DNA of 64,000 nt. Source: Archilochus colubris (lineage: Eukaryota; Chordata; Aves; Apodiformes; Trochilidae). This document shows positions 36,601 through 48,500 of the stretch, piece after piece. A model generated the notes under the pieces. That model was given only the letters and a program-made list of their open reading frames with translations, ran no database searches and was not told the DNA's origin. A program made the translations under genes and the position numbers. Where the stretch lies: assembly GCA_023079485.1 (NCBI GenBank), contig CM041097.1:15799658-15863657 (forward strand), in the 5' to 3' direction. Positions within the stretch are counted from its first letter, which is position 1. Each line of letters begins with the position of its first letter.

Positions 36601-39600
36601 CAAGTCCACCCCAAATCCACTGCTTAGAGGATGCACAATGCCAGGATGATAGCATAAGCAGAGTTAAGGCTTTTTTCTTTCAGCATCTTATACATATAAA
36701 ATCTTATACACATTGCATCAAAATTTTAAACATCATTTTGGTTTGGTGTCTGATTAGAAATTCTGCTCCATTCTGTTAATATCAAGGGAACTGTGTTAAT
36801 TTGCCCCAGAAGGGGATTTGTCTCTTGTTTTCATCAGTGACATGACCAGGATATTTGTGCATTTTCTGTACTAATGTCACAGTGCCTTGATGACATGCAC
36901 AGGCTATTATTCAATAATGATGCCTAAATGGAGCTATCAGAAGGGTTATTATCAAGGTTATTAAAAAGCAATTCTTTCTGCCTTCAGTTTAACCACGGAT
37001 TGCAGAGCTAACCATCATCTAGGTGAGGAGGTGTGTATTAATCAAGAGGCTTCCTATGGTCTGCCCAGATATCCTGAGCTGGGATGATGATTGATTTACT
37101 CTACTCTTAGATTAGGACACAATCAACCAGGGGTGTTGAACATCTGACCAGCAGAGTTAATTCATAATGCTTGGCAACCAGTTTGCAATTTTCTCACATC
37201 TGTTCTCTTTGGCTGAGGCACTGGATTTCTTTTAAGAGCCCAGAAAATGGCACATAGAGAAATGGTTTTGGTGCCGTATTCTCTGCTATCAACTGGTCAC
37301 AGTCCTACTAAAAACCCTTTAAATTCAACAGTTTTCCAGGAGAAATAGGCCTTCTATACAATAATATGCCAGATGCTAAAGTACAGGGGCATGCCAATGA
37401 TTTTTTAGTAATCATTTGAAGGTAGCTGCATATAATTTCATCCCTATGCAAATTAAACTTGGTCAGATAAGCTACTAACGAGCCTCTGAGCATCATTTGG
37501 GCTGAGTTACCAGTGTTCAGGAAATGTATTTAATTTCACTTCTTGCCTTGCCTAGGCAAAGGCCAGCTCAGTATTACTGTCACACCCTTCCAGCAAACCC
37601 TGAAGTGCAACACGACTTGCATCTGTTGCTGCAATTTCTCTGAACACAAGCACAGCAATTCAGCTGCCTTGGGTCTTTTTTGCAGACTCTGCACCATCAA
37701 GGAATACATTTCAGGTTTGGCAAAATTCTCACAGTGCTGTCAAGCTAGCCAACACATCTAGTATTAAATGGTTTGCCATTTTCACAGGCTACAATTCAGC
37801 TTTTCTGTGCATTTCTAATGCTTTCAGTATTGCTTTCCTTTGCAAGTGAAGAGACCAGAGATGCCAAGATGCAGCCACATCTGCTCCAGTCCTTTTCCCT
37901 GGCAGCCTGAAGATGGCATAAGGGAAACCTGAGATGGTCACTGAAGAGGGACAGACATCTGTGTGATCCATCTCTGAATGATGTTGTCAAAACCATTCAT
38001 CCTCTTTTACCCTGTCTTGGGAAGCTGTCAAAGATAAAGAGTGCAGAACAAATGGGAGGGTGGATTTAATGAAGAGTCTTCTGAGAGGAATTGCTTGAAC
38101 AATCAATAAAAAGCTTTGGAAGGGCCTTTTGGACAGTGATTTGAGTACAAGGAGCTGAGCTTCAACAAAGTGGGAGATCTAGGCACTTCACAGAGAGCAC
38201 CCAAGTTTCACCTCTGTAGACTTCAGCTTTGGATGGCAGGCAATGATGTGCTGATGAACAATCCTGTGATGTTTTTGAAACCTTACTGTGAAGATTTACA
38301 ATGAATCCAGTGATTTGGAATAGCTGCCAAAAGTGTTTGAGAGGGAGGGAAGGGGTATTATTTCTATGCAGAAAGACATATCCATCAAAAGGGAAGAGCA
38401 TTCTGAATTTCTCATGAATTCAGTAGCCTCGAAGCTGGATTCACAGTAAATCAAGTAGGACCAACCAAACCTACTTCACTGGAAGCACATCAAAACCCAA
38501 GTGGAAAATAATCTCAACCCCCAGCACTTTTATTTAATAATTCAGCAGTCAGAAACTCATGTTTAGTTGCTTCTTCTGCTTCTGGGACTCTGTACTTTTG
38601 ATGTTATGATACAAACTTAGAAGAGCAGCACCTTACTCAGAGGAAGTTTAGGTATTTTATTGCAAATGTCCCTTTGTAAAAGTGCTCTCGCTGTTAGAAG
38701 TGATCTTACTACACAAAACACTGCTGGAATCCTGCTTGCCATGGCACATCCCCTTTCCACCAAGCCCAGCACAGACCTAATAATAAAGATGCTTTCCCAG
38801 AAATTATGTGTCAGGAAGTACTCCAAGCTTCTGCCTTGGAACAGCTGTTTCATCCCCTGGAGATAAATCTAGTGATGCAGTTCTGCACCCCCCTTTGCAG
38901 AGCTGGGTGCTGAGCAGACATCTTCCCTCCTGCTATAAGGATGAAGTTAAGAGAACAAGAAAACTCTTTTTGGAGCCTTGCTCTACAAGAGGATCTCTAC
39001 TTTCAGATCTGGTTTAGCAGTGTCAAAAGATGATGAGCACCCAGCCCATAAATCTCTCCAGGCTACAGCCTCCTGAGAGCTATGAAGATGTCAAGCACCA
39101 TGAGAGAAATCAGTTTTAGATATATCTAGAAGAAAGCTTTCAGTGAATGGAGCTGCTGAAGGTTTGGTTTCCTGGGGAGCTGAGCTCCTCCCTGGGTGGA
39201 CAGCACTGGAGTGGGGTGTGGGGTGTTTGTGGCTTTGTTCCTTTCACCATCAGAGTTTGCTTGAGCCCAGCTCAGCTTGGTGAAGTGGACTCCTGTGGCC
39301 TGATAATTTATGCCTTATTATGTCTTAGAGCTGTAATTTACCAAACTAAAGAATAACATTCCTGTAACAGAGATTAATGGCTGTCAGGCTGCAAAGTAAT
39401 TTTTCAATATGAAATGGAGTAAAGCTTACAGTTTTAGCACAATTTCCCAGTTCAGTGATGCACCTGGTAATAATTATGATTTACATTAACCATAACATCA
39501 TCCTTCTTATATCAACTTGCTTTAGTGAAGAATGAAACAGGCCCTTGTTAAATGTTTCATGAAATAATTCAAATTCCATATGCTAAAATTTCCCAGCTCC

Positions 39601-40961
39601 AACTAGCCAGGCTTAAAATCAACAAGAATAAAAATGATTTGCTGCTGCCAAGGCCCTGATTCTGCATTAAGAATTAGGTGGGTAGAGCCCTAAGAGCTCT
39701 CATGTTTGAGTTAATTATAACAACAGATGACAAAACCTTTAAGTCCAAAGCAATGCTGCCACTATAAAACCCATTCTCTGCAGATTTTCCATGCTCTGAG
39801 ACCATAACCAAGCTATCTCTGTCCTGTAAGAATTTGTCTATAATGAAATAAAAAAGAAAAATATTACTGTCCCCAAAGTGAGTGAAGTTCAACCCTTCAG
39901 GACCACCTAATTAATTTATTTTCAGTAGGGCTGCAGCAAGGCAAAGAATTTTGTAATTTGTTGCTTAGCTAATCTAGGGCCTGAGTGTGTCTCTTGTTCT
40001 CTAAGGCACCATGAACCACTTTCCTAGTGGATTTTCCTGCCAATACATAATAAATAAAGGACCTACAACAAAACCAGAAATGTCCTTCCCCTGACATCCG
40101 TGAGGAATGCAAAGCATTTACATGCTAAAACATATCAGGAAGAAAGAACTGAAACACTGTGAATTATTTGCCTTAGAACACAGATAAATGAAATACAGAG
40201 CTAATGTAGCTCTAAAGAGCAGGAAAATTCATTTGAATAATAGGATTATGATTTATGATTTTCCTATTACAAGAATGAGTTTCCATTCCACAACCTGTAA
40301 TTATGCCCTGCCTTGCACAAAAGCTCCTCTGCTCCTGCTCACAAAGCACCAGGACCACAGACAGAATTCAGAGGAGACCTCAGGCACTGTTTCTTATAGA
40401 CACAGCTTCAAAATATTCCCTTTCCTGGGATCCCACATCTCTGCTAAAAGCAGCATCTTATCCAGCAGCTTACCAGGCTGGAAACCCTCATCCCACGTTG
40501 ATCTACTTCATTTTACTTAAATAGTTGCTTGAGCACCCACTAAAGACATGTGTGATCTTTTTCCCTTGCAGATACCTTAGCACAGACCAAAAGATCATTT
40601 CAAATCTCTTGTTTCTTACATGGGAACCCACTGCTGTCTGAGGAGAAGACATTGGGTGCAGTTCACCCCAAAGAAATGCAAAATTGCCTTGTGGTACCCA
40701 TCCTGTGTCTTGAATCCAGCACCAGCCAAATGCTGTTCAGCTCAGCCTGGAGTTTCCTGGGGCTCTTTCAGTCCCTGTGCCTCTCTCAGTCCCTCTCAGC
40801 TGCAAAGGGCAAGAGTTTGGTTGTGCTGCCACTGCTGGAGTCAAGTTCAGCACTGATTAATTAGGATGACTGGATCCTCTGGGATTTAAACTAGTGATTA
40901 ATGAGCCTTTCCAGCTCTAGTTCCTAGTGAACAACTATCTAGTTCATGTTATAGTTAATTT

Positions 40962-40985
40962 TCTTTTTTTTTTTTTTTTTTTTTT
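40962..40985. repeat. Poly-T tract
   Basis: A run of more than 20 T. It could be the reversed poly-A tail of a retrocopy on the minus strand, but the adjoining sequence on either side is not a recognisable gene copy and no flanking duplication was seen. Confidence 0.8.
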
Positions 40986-43394
40986 CTTAAACCTCAGAGA
41001 GAGAAAATCTTGCTCAGAAAAATTAGTGGAGGAAGAAATAACACTCATGCCACATTTACAATGTTGGTTGCAGCCTTATAGGCAGACTCTCTTGCATTCA
41101 AATGGCTTCTTCAGAAAGATGGCATAATTCAGGTTTTAGGGGATTCCAAAAATATTTAGAAATGGTAAAGGGTACATCCTGATCGAGTAAAACTCTTATG
41201 GTAAATAATGCAAAATAACTCAAACTTAGCAAAAATACAGTGCTTTTTATTTATATAGTGCCTTTTCTTTATCATGGCATAAAGCTTGTGTTCTCTTTGT
41301 GATAAGACACTAAATTCTGCCAAATTAATAAATCTCCCCACGCTTAATTATCTCAAAAAGTAAGTTTGAATTGTACTATTTGCATCATGCAGGTGCTGAG
41401 ACATCCTAAGTTTCCTGGCATTTATTCTTTTCCCCATTAACAAAAGTTACACTGCAGAGGTGCATGGCAAGTGGATTGGAAACACAGTTCTGAATTAAGC
41501 TGTTTGGAGCATTAATCCACTCCTAAGCTCCCTTTTCTTTAGTAGGATACTGAAAGCTGGGATCATGGCTGCTGAGCAATGCTTAACCTTACATCTGCAT
41601 CCAGACAACTCAAAGGCCACCAGTCCTAAAAAATTCCTCTCTACATGTTCAGTGATCTCCCCACCAGGAGTCAGTCCAGGGGCTCTGCAGATTTCCATAT
41701 GTTTGAAGTTTTCCTCTGCTCTTTCATATATGTCTGAAAGCTGTCAAAACGCAGCTACAATTTCAGAGGGTAATGAGGAAGAGATTAAGGAACGTACACA
41801 TCTGTCACCTAAACACATGCAATAAGGAGAACATAAAATAAATAAAGTTTGGATGCCATAAACGCAAACAGCAGCTGCTGAATTGCCAGCACAGTGACCT
41901 CCTGCACCCCTGAGCTGCAGCAGCATTGCCTCCCAGAGCCACCCAGCAGCACCTCCTGGGGCTTTTCCATCCTGGCCAGGCTTCTGTCCAGGGATGTAGG
42001 TGGCCTAGAGGGAGGGAAGGGTGTAAATGTGCTCTTCATGCAGTTCAAACCCCTTTGCAAATGGGACATAGCTTAATGGGATGCTCTGGTGGGTTTTCCC
42101 CAGCTGTGGCTTGTCTTTCATCCAGCTGAGAGGAAAACCCCGAATTTCAAATCGTCTGCCAAAGCCAGGGTAGAATCTTTAAGCAGCAACACTAAAATCC
42201 ATCCATATGAAGCACAAAATATTGGCAGTTTGCTCTTTGAGATTGCTCTAGTATCATTTCTAGAGACACTATCAGCCTTCAGGTTCCCAGATCTCTGCAA
42301 GACTTGAAGAAATCACCCCAAACCTGTCCTGGGCTGGAGAGCTCCAGGTACATGAGGGACATTCACACAGCTTTCACCAGAGGAGGTAATGAGAATTGTA
42401 GAAATGGGCTCATTCTCTTCACGTATAAGCAATGAAGTCCTGCAAAACTTCTCATTTTCAACCTTTATCCAGAAATGGTTAAGCTCCTAAATTGGATCCA
42501 TTATCACCCAAATGAAGAGACATTCCAGTAAGCTAATTATGTTTCTTACCAAACTCGTGATTAATTAAATATTTTATTGTGATTTTACAATTTGTATTTA
42601 TTATCCTTTGCTAAGGAACAAAATTAAACATAATGAAGCCTGCTAGTGTCTCTTTTCAGAGATGATCCTGTGTTACAGGCACCTACATCATTTGCACCAA
42701 TGGTGATTAATGGGTTTAATTTACTTGAGTTGCACATGTTGGAATCTGTGAGGGGGGAGAGAGAAGGGACCTTAGATTGTTAAAATCCTTTTAATTAGAC
42801 TAATAATGCCAAGTTTGCATGTGTTAACTAGGGTGTATTATTAATTAGTTTTAGTAGGCTGTTTTCTGAAAGGTGGCACTGTAGCATTTTGACATGTCTT
42901 ATGATCCCAGGAGAGCTATTAAGATGACAAACAGAGCATGACATTACACATAACTGCAAACAAACAGCCTTTAATCTTTCTGGATGAAGAATTGGAGGTA
43001 ATTGATGGACAAAACACTTTCTGCACTACATCTGCCTCTCCCTCTTGCTGCCTTTACTGGGTGTTACTCATTCAGCTGTACAACAGGCTCTGCAGTGGTA
43101 GGGCTGGAGGTTAGTTCTGGGTCTCAGGTCCTGCAACATTAATAGCTTAGGGCTTGACCACAAGTGAGATGCTCACTTTCTGGGGTTTCACAGCCTTTTT
43201 AACCCTCAGAAGGCAGCAGGCTGGATGGATTCTTCCCAAAGGCAAAAAAAAGCCTTCCCTGCAGGTATGTGGATGCTTGGCCCCTTGCTGCACCACAGCA
43301 GCTCCTGTGCTCATGCCAAGGAGCCCAGGGCAGCCTGGTTGGCCCAAGGCACCACAAAAGCAAAACTCCCCATTTTATCTGCTCTCACAGGAGG

Positions 43395-43399
43395 GGCAG
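43395..43399. repeat. Target-site duplication GGCAG, left copy
   Basis: This is identical to the five bases at 44174-44178, on the other side of the solo LTR. Together the two copies fix both borders of the insertion. Confidence 0.8.
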
Positions 43400-44173
43400 T
43401 GTCCTGGTATGGGCCAGGATAAAGGTGATTTTCTGTCTTGTAATTTTGCTTTCAGCTGCACTTGCAGAAATTAACAGCAAGTTTCTCAGTCAGTGTCTGC
43501 TTCTGGGACTGATAACACTGAATGTTTAGTTACTGCTGGAGACTGGTGTGCAGAGCCAAGGCCACTGCTCAGATCTGAGGAATATTTTGCTCTCCAGAAG
43601 AAGAAAATGAGTAAAGAGGTCACAGCTGCAACCCTCCCTTAGGGAGGAACAGACAAGATAAGCTGACCAAAATTGACCAGAGTATTCCACACCATACACA
43701 TCATACTCAGTATAAATTTGAGGGATCACGAGGGCCAACCCCTTCCTTCCTTCCCTTCCTTCTTCACTTGCCCCTTTTTCCTTCAGCATCCTGGGAGGAT
43801 TGCATCCATTCCTCTGCCTGTGCTCCTGATCCATTCCATCCTGAATCTATGTGTTCCTGCTTCCAGCTCCCAACTGCTGCTGACCCCAGGATTCCAGCCT
43901 GGACTTTCCCAGGGCTGCCCTACAGCCTCGGTGATGATGTGAGAGTTATTGGGGGAGAGGGGGGAGGAACAGGGTATCAATTTCCCTGTATATTTGTATA
44001 TATTTAGTAATTTTTTTTCCTATTTATCATTACTGTTTCATTAAAGCTGTGTAGTTTAGTTTCCAACCCATAAGTCTCTCTCCCTTATTCTGTCTCCTTT
44101 CTTTGTCAGGAGGGAATTGATAGAGAGCATTTGTGATTCAGTTTAATTGCCAGGCCAGTGTTAAACCCTGACA
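43400..44173 (+). mobile_element. Solo LTR of an avian ERVL-type endogenous retrovirus
   Basis: The element begins TGTCCTGG and ends GTTAAACCCTGACA, so it has the TG...CA ends of an LTR. Internal landmarks follow the avian ERVL LTR layout: a TATA box (tataaat, 43711-43717), a CCTT-rich stretch just downstream, an ATTAAA poly-A signal at 44040-44045, and a conserved stretch after it (gctgtgtagtttagtttccaa). The five bases GGCAG occur immediately before (43395-43399) and immediately after (44174-44178), which is the 5-bp target duplication expected for this class. No gag, pol or env reading frame adjoins it, so the internal part was lost, most likely by LTR-LTR recombination. Confidence 0.85.
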
Positions 44174-44178
44174 GGCAG
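44174..44178. repeat. Target-site duplication GGCAG, right copy
   Basis: The right-hand partner of the duplication at 43395-43399, directly after the terminal CA of the LTR. Confidence 0.8.
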
Positions 44179-45044
44179 TCTGAGAGAATGAGAGGTGCTT
44201 ACAGTCCCTGCTTAGATGGACAGAGATACTGTCAGGCAGGAGTTAGGGGTGGAAGGCAGAGGTATCATGGCTGAGGAGGGTGGGTGTCAAAGTTCTCTGC
44301 CATAATTTAGCTCTCAGTAGTAGGGGGGTAAGAAATATATTTTTCCACACAACTTAATTGCTGGTTACCACACTGATTTTCTTCCATCATCAGAGCTCAG
44401 CACAATGAATGGAAAGGTAAAATTATCTTGTTACTCCATGTAGCAATTAAGACCATTATCTGTTTGCATCCCAAACCCAAGGCCAGCAGGCAGGACCTGA
44501 GCCAGAGCTTCCAACAGCAGCTGGGTGGAATACAAGCTTCCCAGCTTTTTCCAGTCCACATTAGCCAAGCTGTGCCATCACGAGCAGCCTTCAGGGTGTT
44601 CTCAGACCACAGAGGCAATAAAATTCCTGCCTCTTTACTGCTATGAACCTGGAGTTCAGCTGCACTGTCAACAGGCATTTATAACAGTTAGGAGTTTCAC
44701 TGCTCATATGGATGTCTAAAGGATTGAAGATTTCAATTTTCACTTGGCTTTCTCTGTTCATATTAAATACCTGTCAGTGTACTAATGTGTGGAATTTGCA
44801 TCCATATCTGTGGGGACATTTAGAATGCAGAACAAGTGCAGATTGTGCAATAAAGATCCATAGTGCAGACAGCAACTGTAATAATAGAGGAAAAATGTCT
44901 TCAGTCTATTCTTTCCACAGCCCTGTCACACTGTCCCCAAGAAATATGGATGAATACATGGCTCGTGTCCCTACAGGCTTACTCAGCTATAATGACAAAG
45001 AAAGTTAGCTCCTGCTTGAAGAGACAGGAGAGGAGAAGAGAGTT
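44179..45044. other. Intergenic spacer between the LTR and a CR1 copy
   Basis: No gene, repeat or RNA signal recognised. Open frames here are short and without family resemblance. Confidence 0.6.
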
Positions 45045-45563
45045 CACAGAATCACCCGGGTTGGAAAGGACCTCTGAGATCATCAAGTCCAACCCTTGAT
45101 CCACTGCCACTGTGGTTCCCAGACCATGGCACTGAGTGCCACATTCAGTCTCTTTTTTAAAAACCTTCAGGGATGGAGAATCCACCCCCTCCCTGGGCAG
45201 CCCATTCCAATGTCTGAGCACCTTCTCTGGAAAGAATTTCTTCCTAATATCCAACCTAAACCTCCCCTGGCAGAGCTTAAGCCCATGGCCTCTTGTTTGA
45301 CTGGGAGCAGAGCCCGACCCCCCCTGGCTCCAACCTCCTTTCAGGGAGCTGTAGAGAGTGATGAGGTCTCCCCTGAGCCTCCTCTTCTCCAGACTGAACA
45401 CCCCCAGCTCCCTCAGCCCTTCCTCACAGGACTTATGCTGGATCCCTTCACAGCCTCCTTGCTCTTCTCTGGACCTGCTCCAGCACCTCAATCTCCTTTC
45501 TGAGCTGAGGAGCCCAGAACTGGACAGAGGACTCAAGCTGTGGCCTCACCAGAGCTGAATACA
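45045..45563 (-). mobile_element. 5'-truncated CR1 LINE copy, minus orientation
   Basis: Read on the minus strand, this copy covers the end of the CR1 reverse-transcriptase protein (phrases such as [17 protein letters not shown] and RHWNGLPRE), a short 3' UTR, the ggacttgatgatctcagaggtcctttccaaccc-type block, and one ATTCTGTG tail unit (plus-strand cacagaat at 45045-45052). The 5' cut is at about 45563. The frame is open through most of the remnant but breaks near the end of the protein part. It belongs to the same subfamily as the copy at 54.14-54.80 kb, from which it differs by scattered substitutions and an indel of about 11 bases. Confidence 0.9.
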
Positions 45564-48500
45564 GTTTCTGGCATATGGCATAGATGGGGGAATGGAAAGA
45601 TGCATTTTATATCACCCTAAAATCTACATGCATGGGAACACCTGGGTCTGGAGTTACCCAGTTTGGAGCATCACCTCTACAGGATCAAAGGAGAGATGGG
45701 TGCAGCTGTAAAAAGACTGTATTGCTGCAGACCCCTCAAGGCTGTGGGTGAGAGTGTGCATTTAGGACACCAGAGTCATGATGCGGATCTAGAGCAGAGG
45801 AACTACTTAGGTACAAGGAGTTTGGGGTTAGTTTCAAGCTACGAGCACTTTCAAATGGATAGTATTACCAAATGGCCTCAGTATCATCCATTTTTTTAAA
45901 AGAAATCTATTTCCATGGCAGAGTTAGGAGGGAAGAGGAAAAAAAAAAAAGATATTGTTCTTAGTAAGATCTGTATGGAACAGGAAGCATTTGAAGCAAG
46001 CCCCTGTGTGTTGGGATGTCATGGGTAGAAGCATCAGGTGCTGCTTCCTGCCTGAGCCAGGGACTCCTGAGCCTCAGGATTGCTCTGCAGCGTCATACCT
46101 GGAAGATTCTACAGTTCAATACTGTTAATGCATCATCTGGGGGGTAAAAAGTTGCATGTAAATAAAATTTATAATTTGTGTCATAGATTTCTCCTATGAT
46201 TTATAAACATCCAACATAGACCAGCAATAGACCCTTTCTAGCCTAATATTCTCTCCCTAAAGTCCCCAGTAACAGATGCTCTCTTACACAATGACTTCTT
46301 GGTCTGAAATTATCCAATGCCCCCCAGCTGCTAGAAATCTGAAAGCTAGACATTAATTTAATAGCTTCCTATGGGAATTTTCTTCAATTAATTTCTCATT
46401 GTTTTTTATTCCCTCGGGTCTGTAGTTTCCTGCTGCCATGAGTTCCACAACTGCATTACACATTTCCCTTTTTTAATATTTCTGTTCAATAGTACCATGT
46501 GACAGCTCCCTCCCTCTGTCACATTTCTGAGAAATTAAGAATAAATTGTTTCCTTACATTTGTAATAGCAAAAAAAGGTTATTTGCTTCTCAAAGGAGGA
46601 AAACAGATTAGGTTTGTAATAAGATCAGTGAGGGATACTAAATATATACACATTGTCTGAGTAAATAGTTGCCTAATGTATGTTGTTTGATTCCTAAAGA
46701 AATAGATACTGAATATTTGAGTATGATACCCACCCAGGGATTCCCATAAACAGTAGGTCTTAAGCATTTAGTGGAGCTCAAAAGGCAGAGATGTCAAACC
46801 CCCCTTTTGATTTATTGCTGAAATGTATTGACAGGTTAAATAATGTCATTTCCTACATAAGAGGAAGCCTGTTTGTTGTTTTGGTTTCTATTAGGGTAGC
46901 AAGAAGATTGAATAGATACCTGCTGTCTTGATAGAGGTGTCTGAAAGTTTCCCATGTTTGAGGATGCTTTTCAGAGAAGCTGATCATACCAGTTCACCTG
47001 GGTGGCTCACTGTACTTTGCTGTCTACAAATTAATTACTATTTAATAACTTTTTCTACACCTATATATTAATGATAGGTAAGATTTTCCAGATTTTCCCT
47101 CTTGCTCTGCTTGTTAGCAGCACCTACAGTAAATCCTGACTTTCTTTGTCCATTTTTTGAGAAAAAAATCTCAGTAAAGGCTCATATATTGCAATAACCC
47201 GAGTAGTATAACTGAGGCCAGCTCATGTTTGAGAGGACCAGTCAAGCTATGAACAGTACAATAATCTGATTTACTTCAGCTTATCTATGCAGCTACAATA
47301 AAAGCAGAAATCCAGTTAACCCACCCTCACAGAAATGTGTAGAGCTGAAATTGATGCACATCCCTTCACTCCTCCTTCAGCTGCACAGCTCAAGTATTCA
47401 AAATGCACTCCCAGCCTTGCAGTCTGTTTGCTTAATTCCCACAGAAGACCTGCTGAGGTTTTTTTTATAAGCTCAGTGAAGAAAGATCAGGAAAGCAAAG
47501 CCTCAGAACTCAAGGCTGAAAACCCCATCATGTTCCCACTCTCCAAAGCCAGAGCCAGGGCAGATACATCTTGCAAACTTCACAGGGACTGCCAAATAAG
47601 TGAAATATTCGAGGCAGAGGAGAGCACAGCTGGCAACTCTTTGATCTATTTGCTAATCTATCCGTGGCAGGCAGCCTTCAGCATCTCAAGCAAAGCTTTC
47701 CTGCATCCTCCCACCCCCATAATTTCCTTATCTCTTAGAAGAAAGCTGATACCATCATCCCCCTGACCAACTGCTAAGCATTGCCAAGACAAACTGCTGC
47801 TGAGGAATTTGTCCACATTTTTCAAACATTTCCATTCACACTTAGCTCACTCGTTTCTTCCACTGTGCCAAGTTATTCCAGTTTAAAGCCCACTGAAACC
47901 ATTGGAAATCTCCCCATGATCCAGTCTGGACCAGAACAGTGGGTTTGTCTTCAGGCCCCAGGTGGAGACAATGTTTTGAGAACCTATTTTCCCAGTGGCT
48001 TAAATGAGAGAAATATCAGGTCCTCCCTCCTAGCAGGTAAAAAAAGTACCTATTATAGCAGGAACAGACACACAGGAGAAAATACCAGAAGGTGGTTATG
48101 ATAATAAGCTTATCTTCATTACAGTAGGATTATATTTTAAACCTTTGATTAGGCTCTTAACATTTCTGAACACGCTTCTTCAATCCTGGATTTAAAAAAA
48201 AAAAACAGAAGAAAAGCAAAAAGAGAAAGTAAAGTCTTATTCATGTAAATGAAGCCAGTTTTGTTGCATAGGGAAGATCTTATTGTAAAGTTGCTTAATT
48301 ACATTCAGAGGACATCTTTAGTTCTGGTTCTGGCTAGAATCATGCATGTCTTCATTTAGGAAGAAGCCCTGTTGGAGTCTGTGTGTCCTAAGCATTGGCT
48401 CTTTGAAGCACTGCTAAGTGGGGTAATTTTATTGTACAAGTTTTCTTGTAAAAATGATTGTCTTTCTGGATGTCTAATTAAAATAAAGATGTAATAAAGA

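Larger units (their letters stand above)
33601..43399. other. Intergenic, no gene seen
   Basis: AT-rich non-coding sequence with a poly-T tract at 40962-40985 and a TAATTA-dense block near 42.55-42.85 kb, reported separately. No exon of a known family was recognised. Confidence 0.6.

Noticed and set aside
40962..41140. Possible minus-strand processed retrocopy with a reversed poly-A tail
   Set aside because: No coding similarity next to the poly-T and no target duplication found.
44979..45536. 185-codon minus-strand open frame
   Set aside because: It is the CR1 remnant at 45045-45563 plus flanking DNA, not a host gene.
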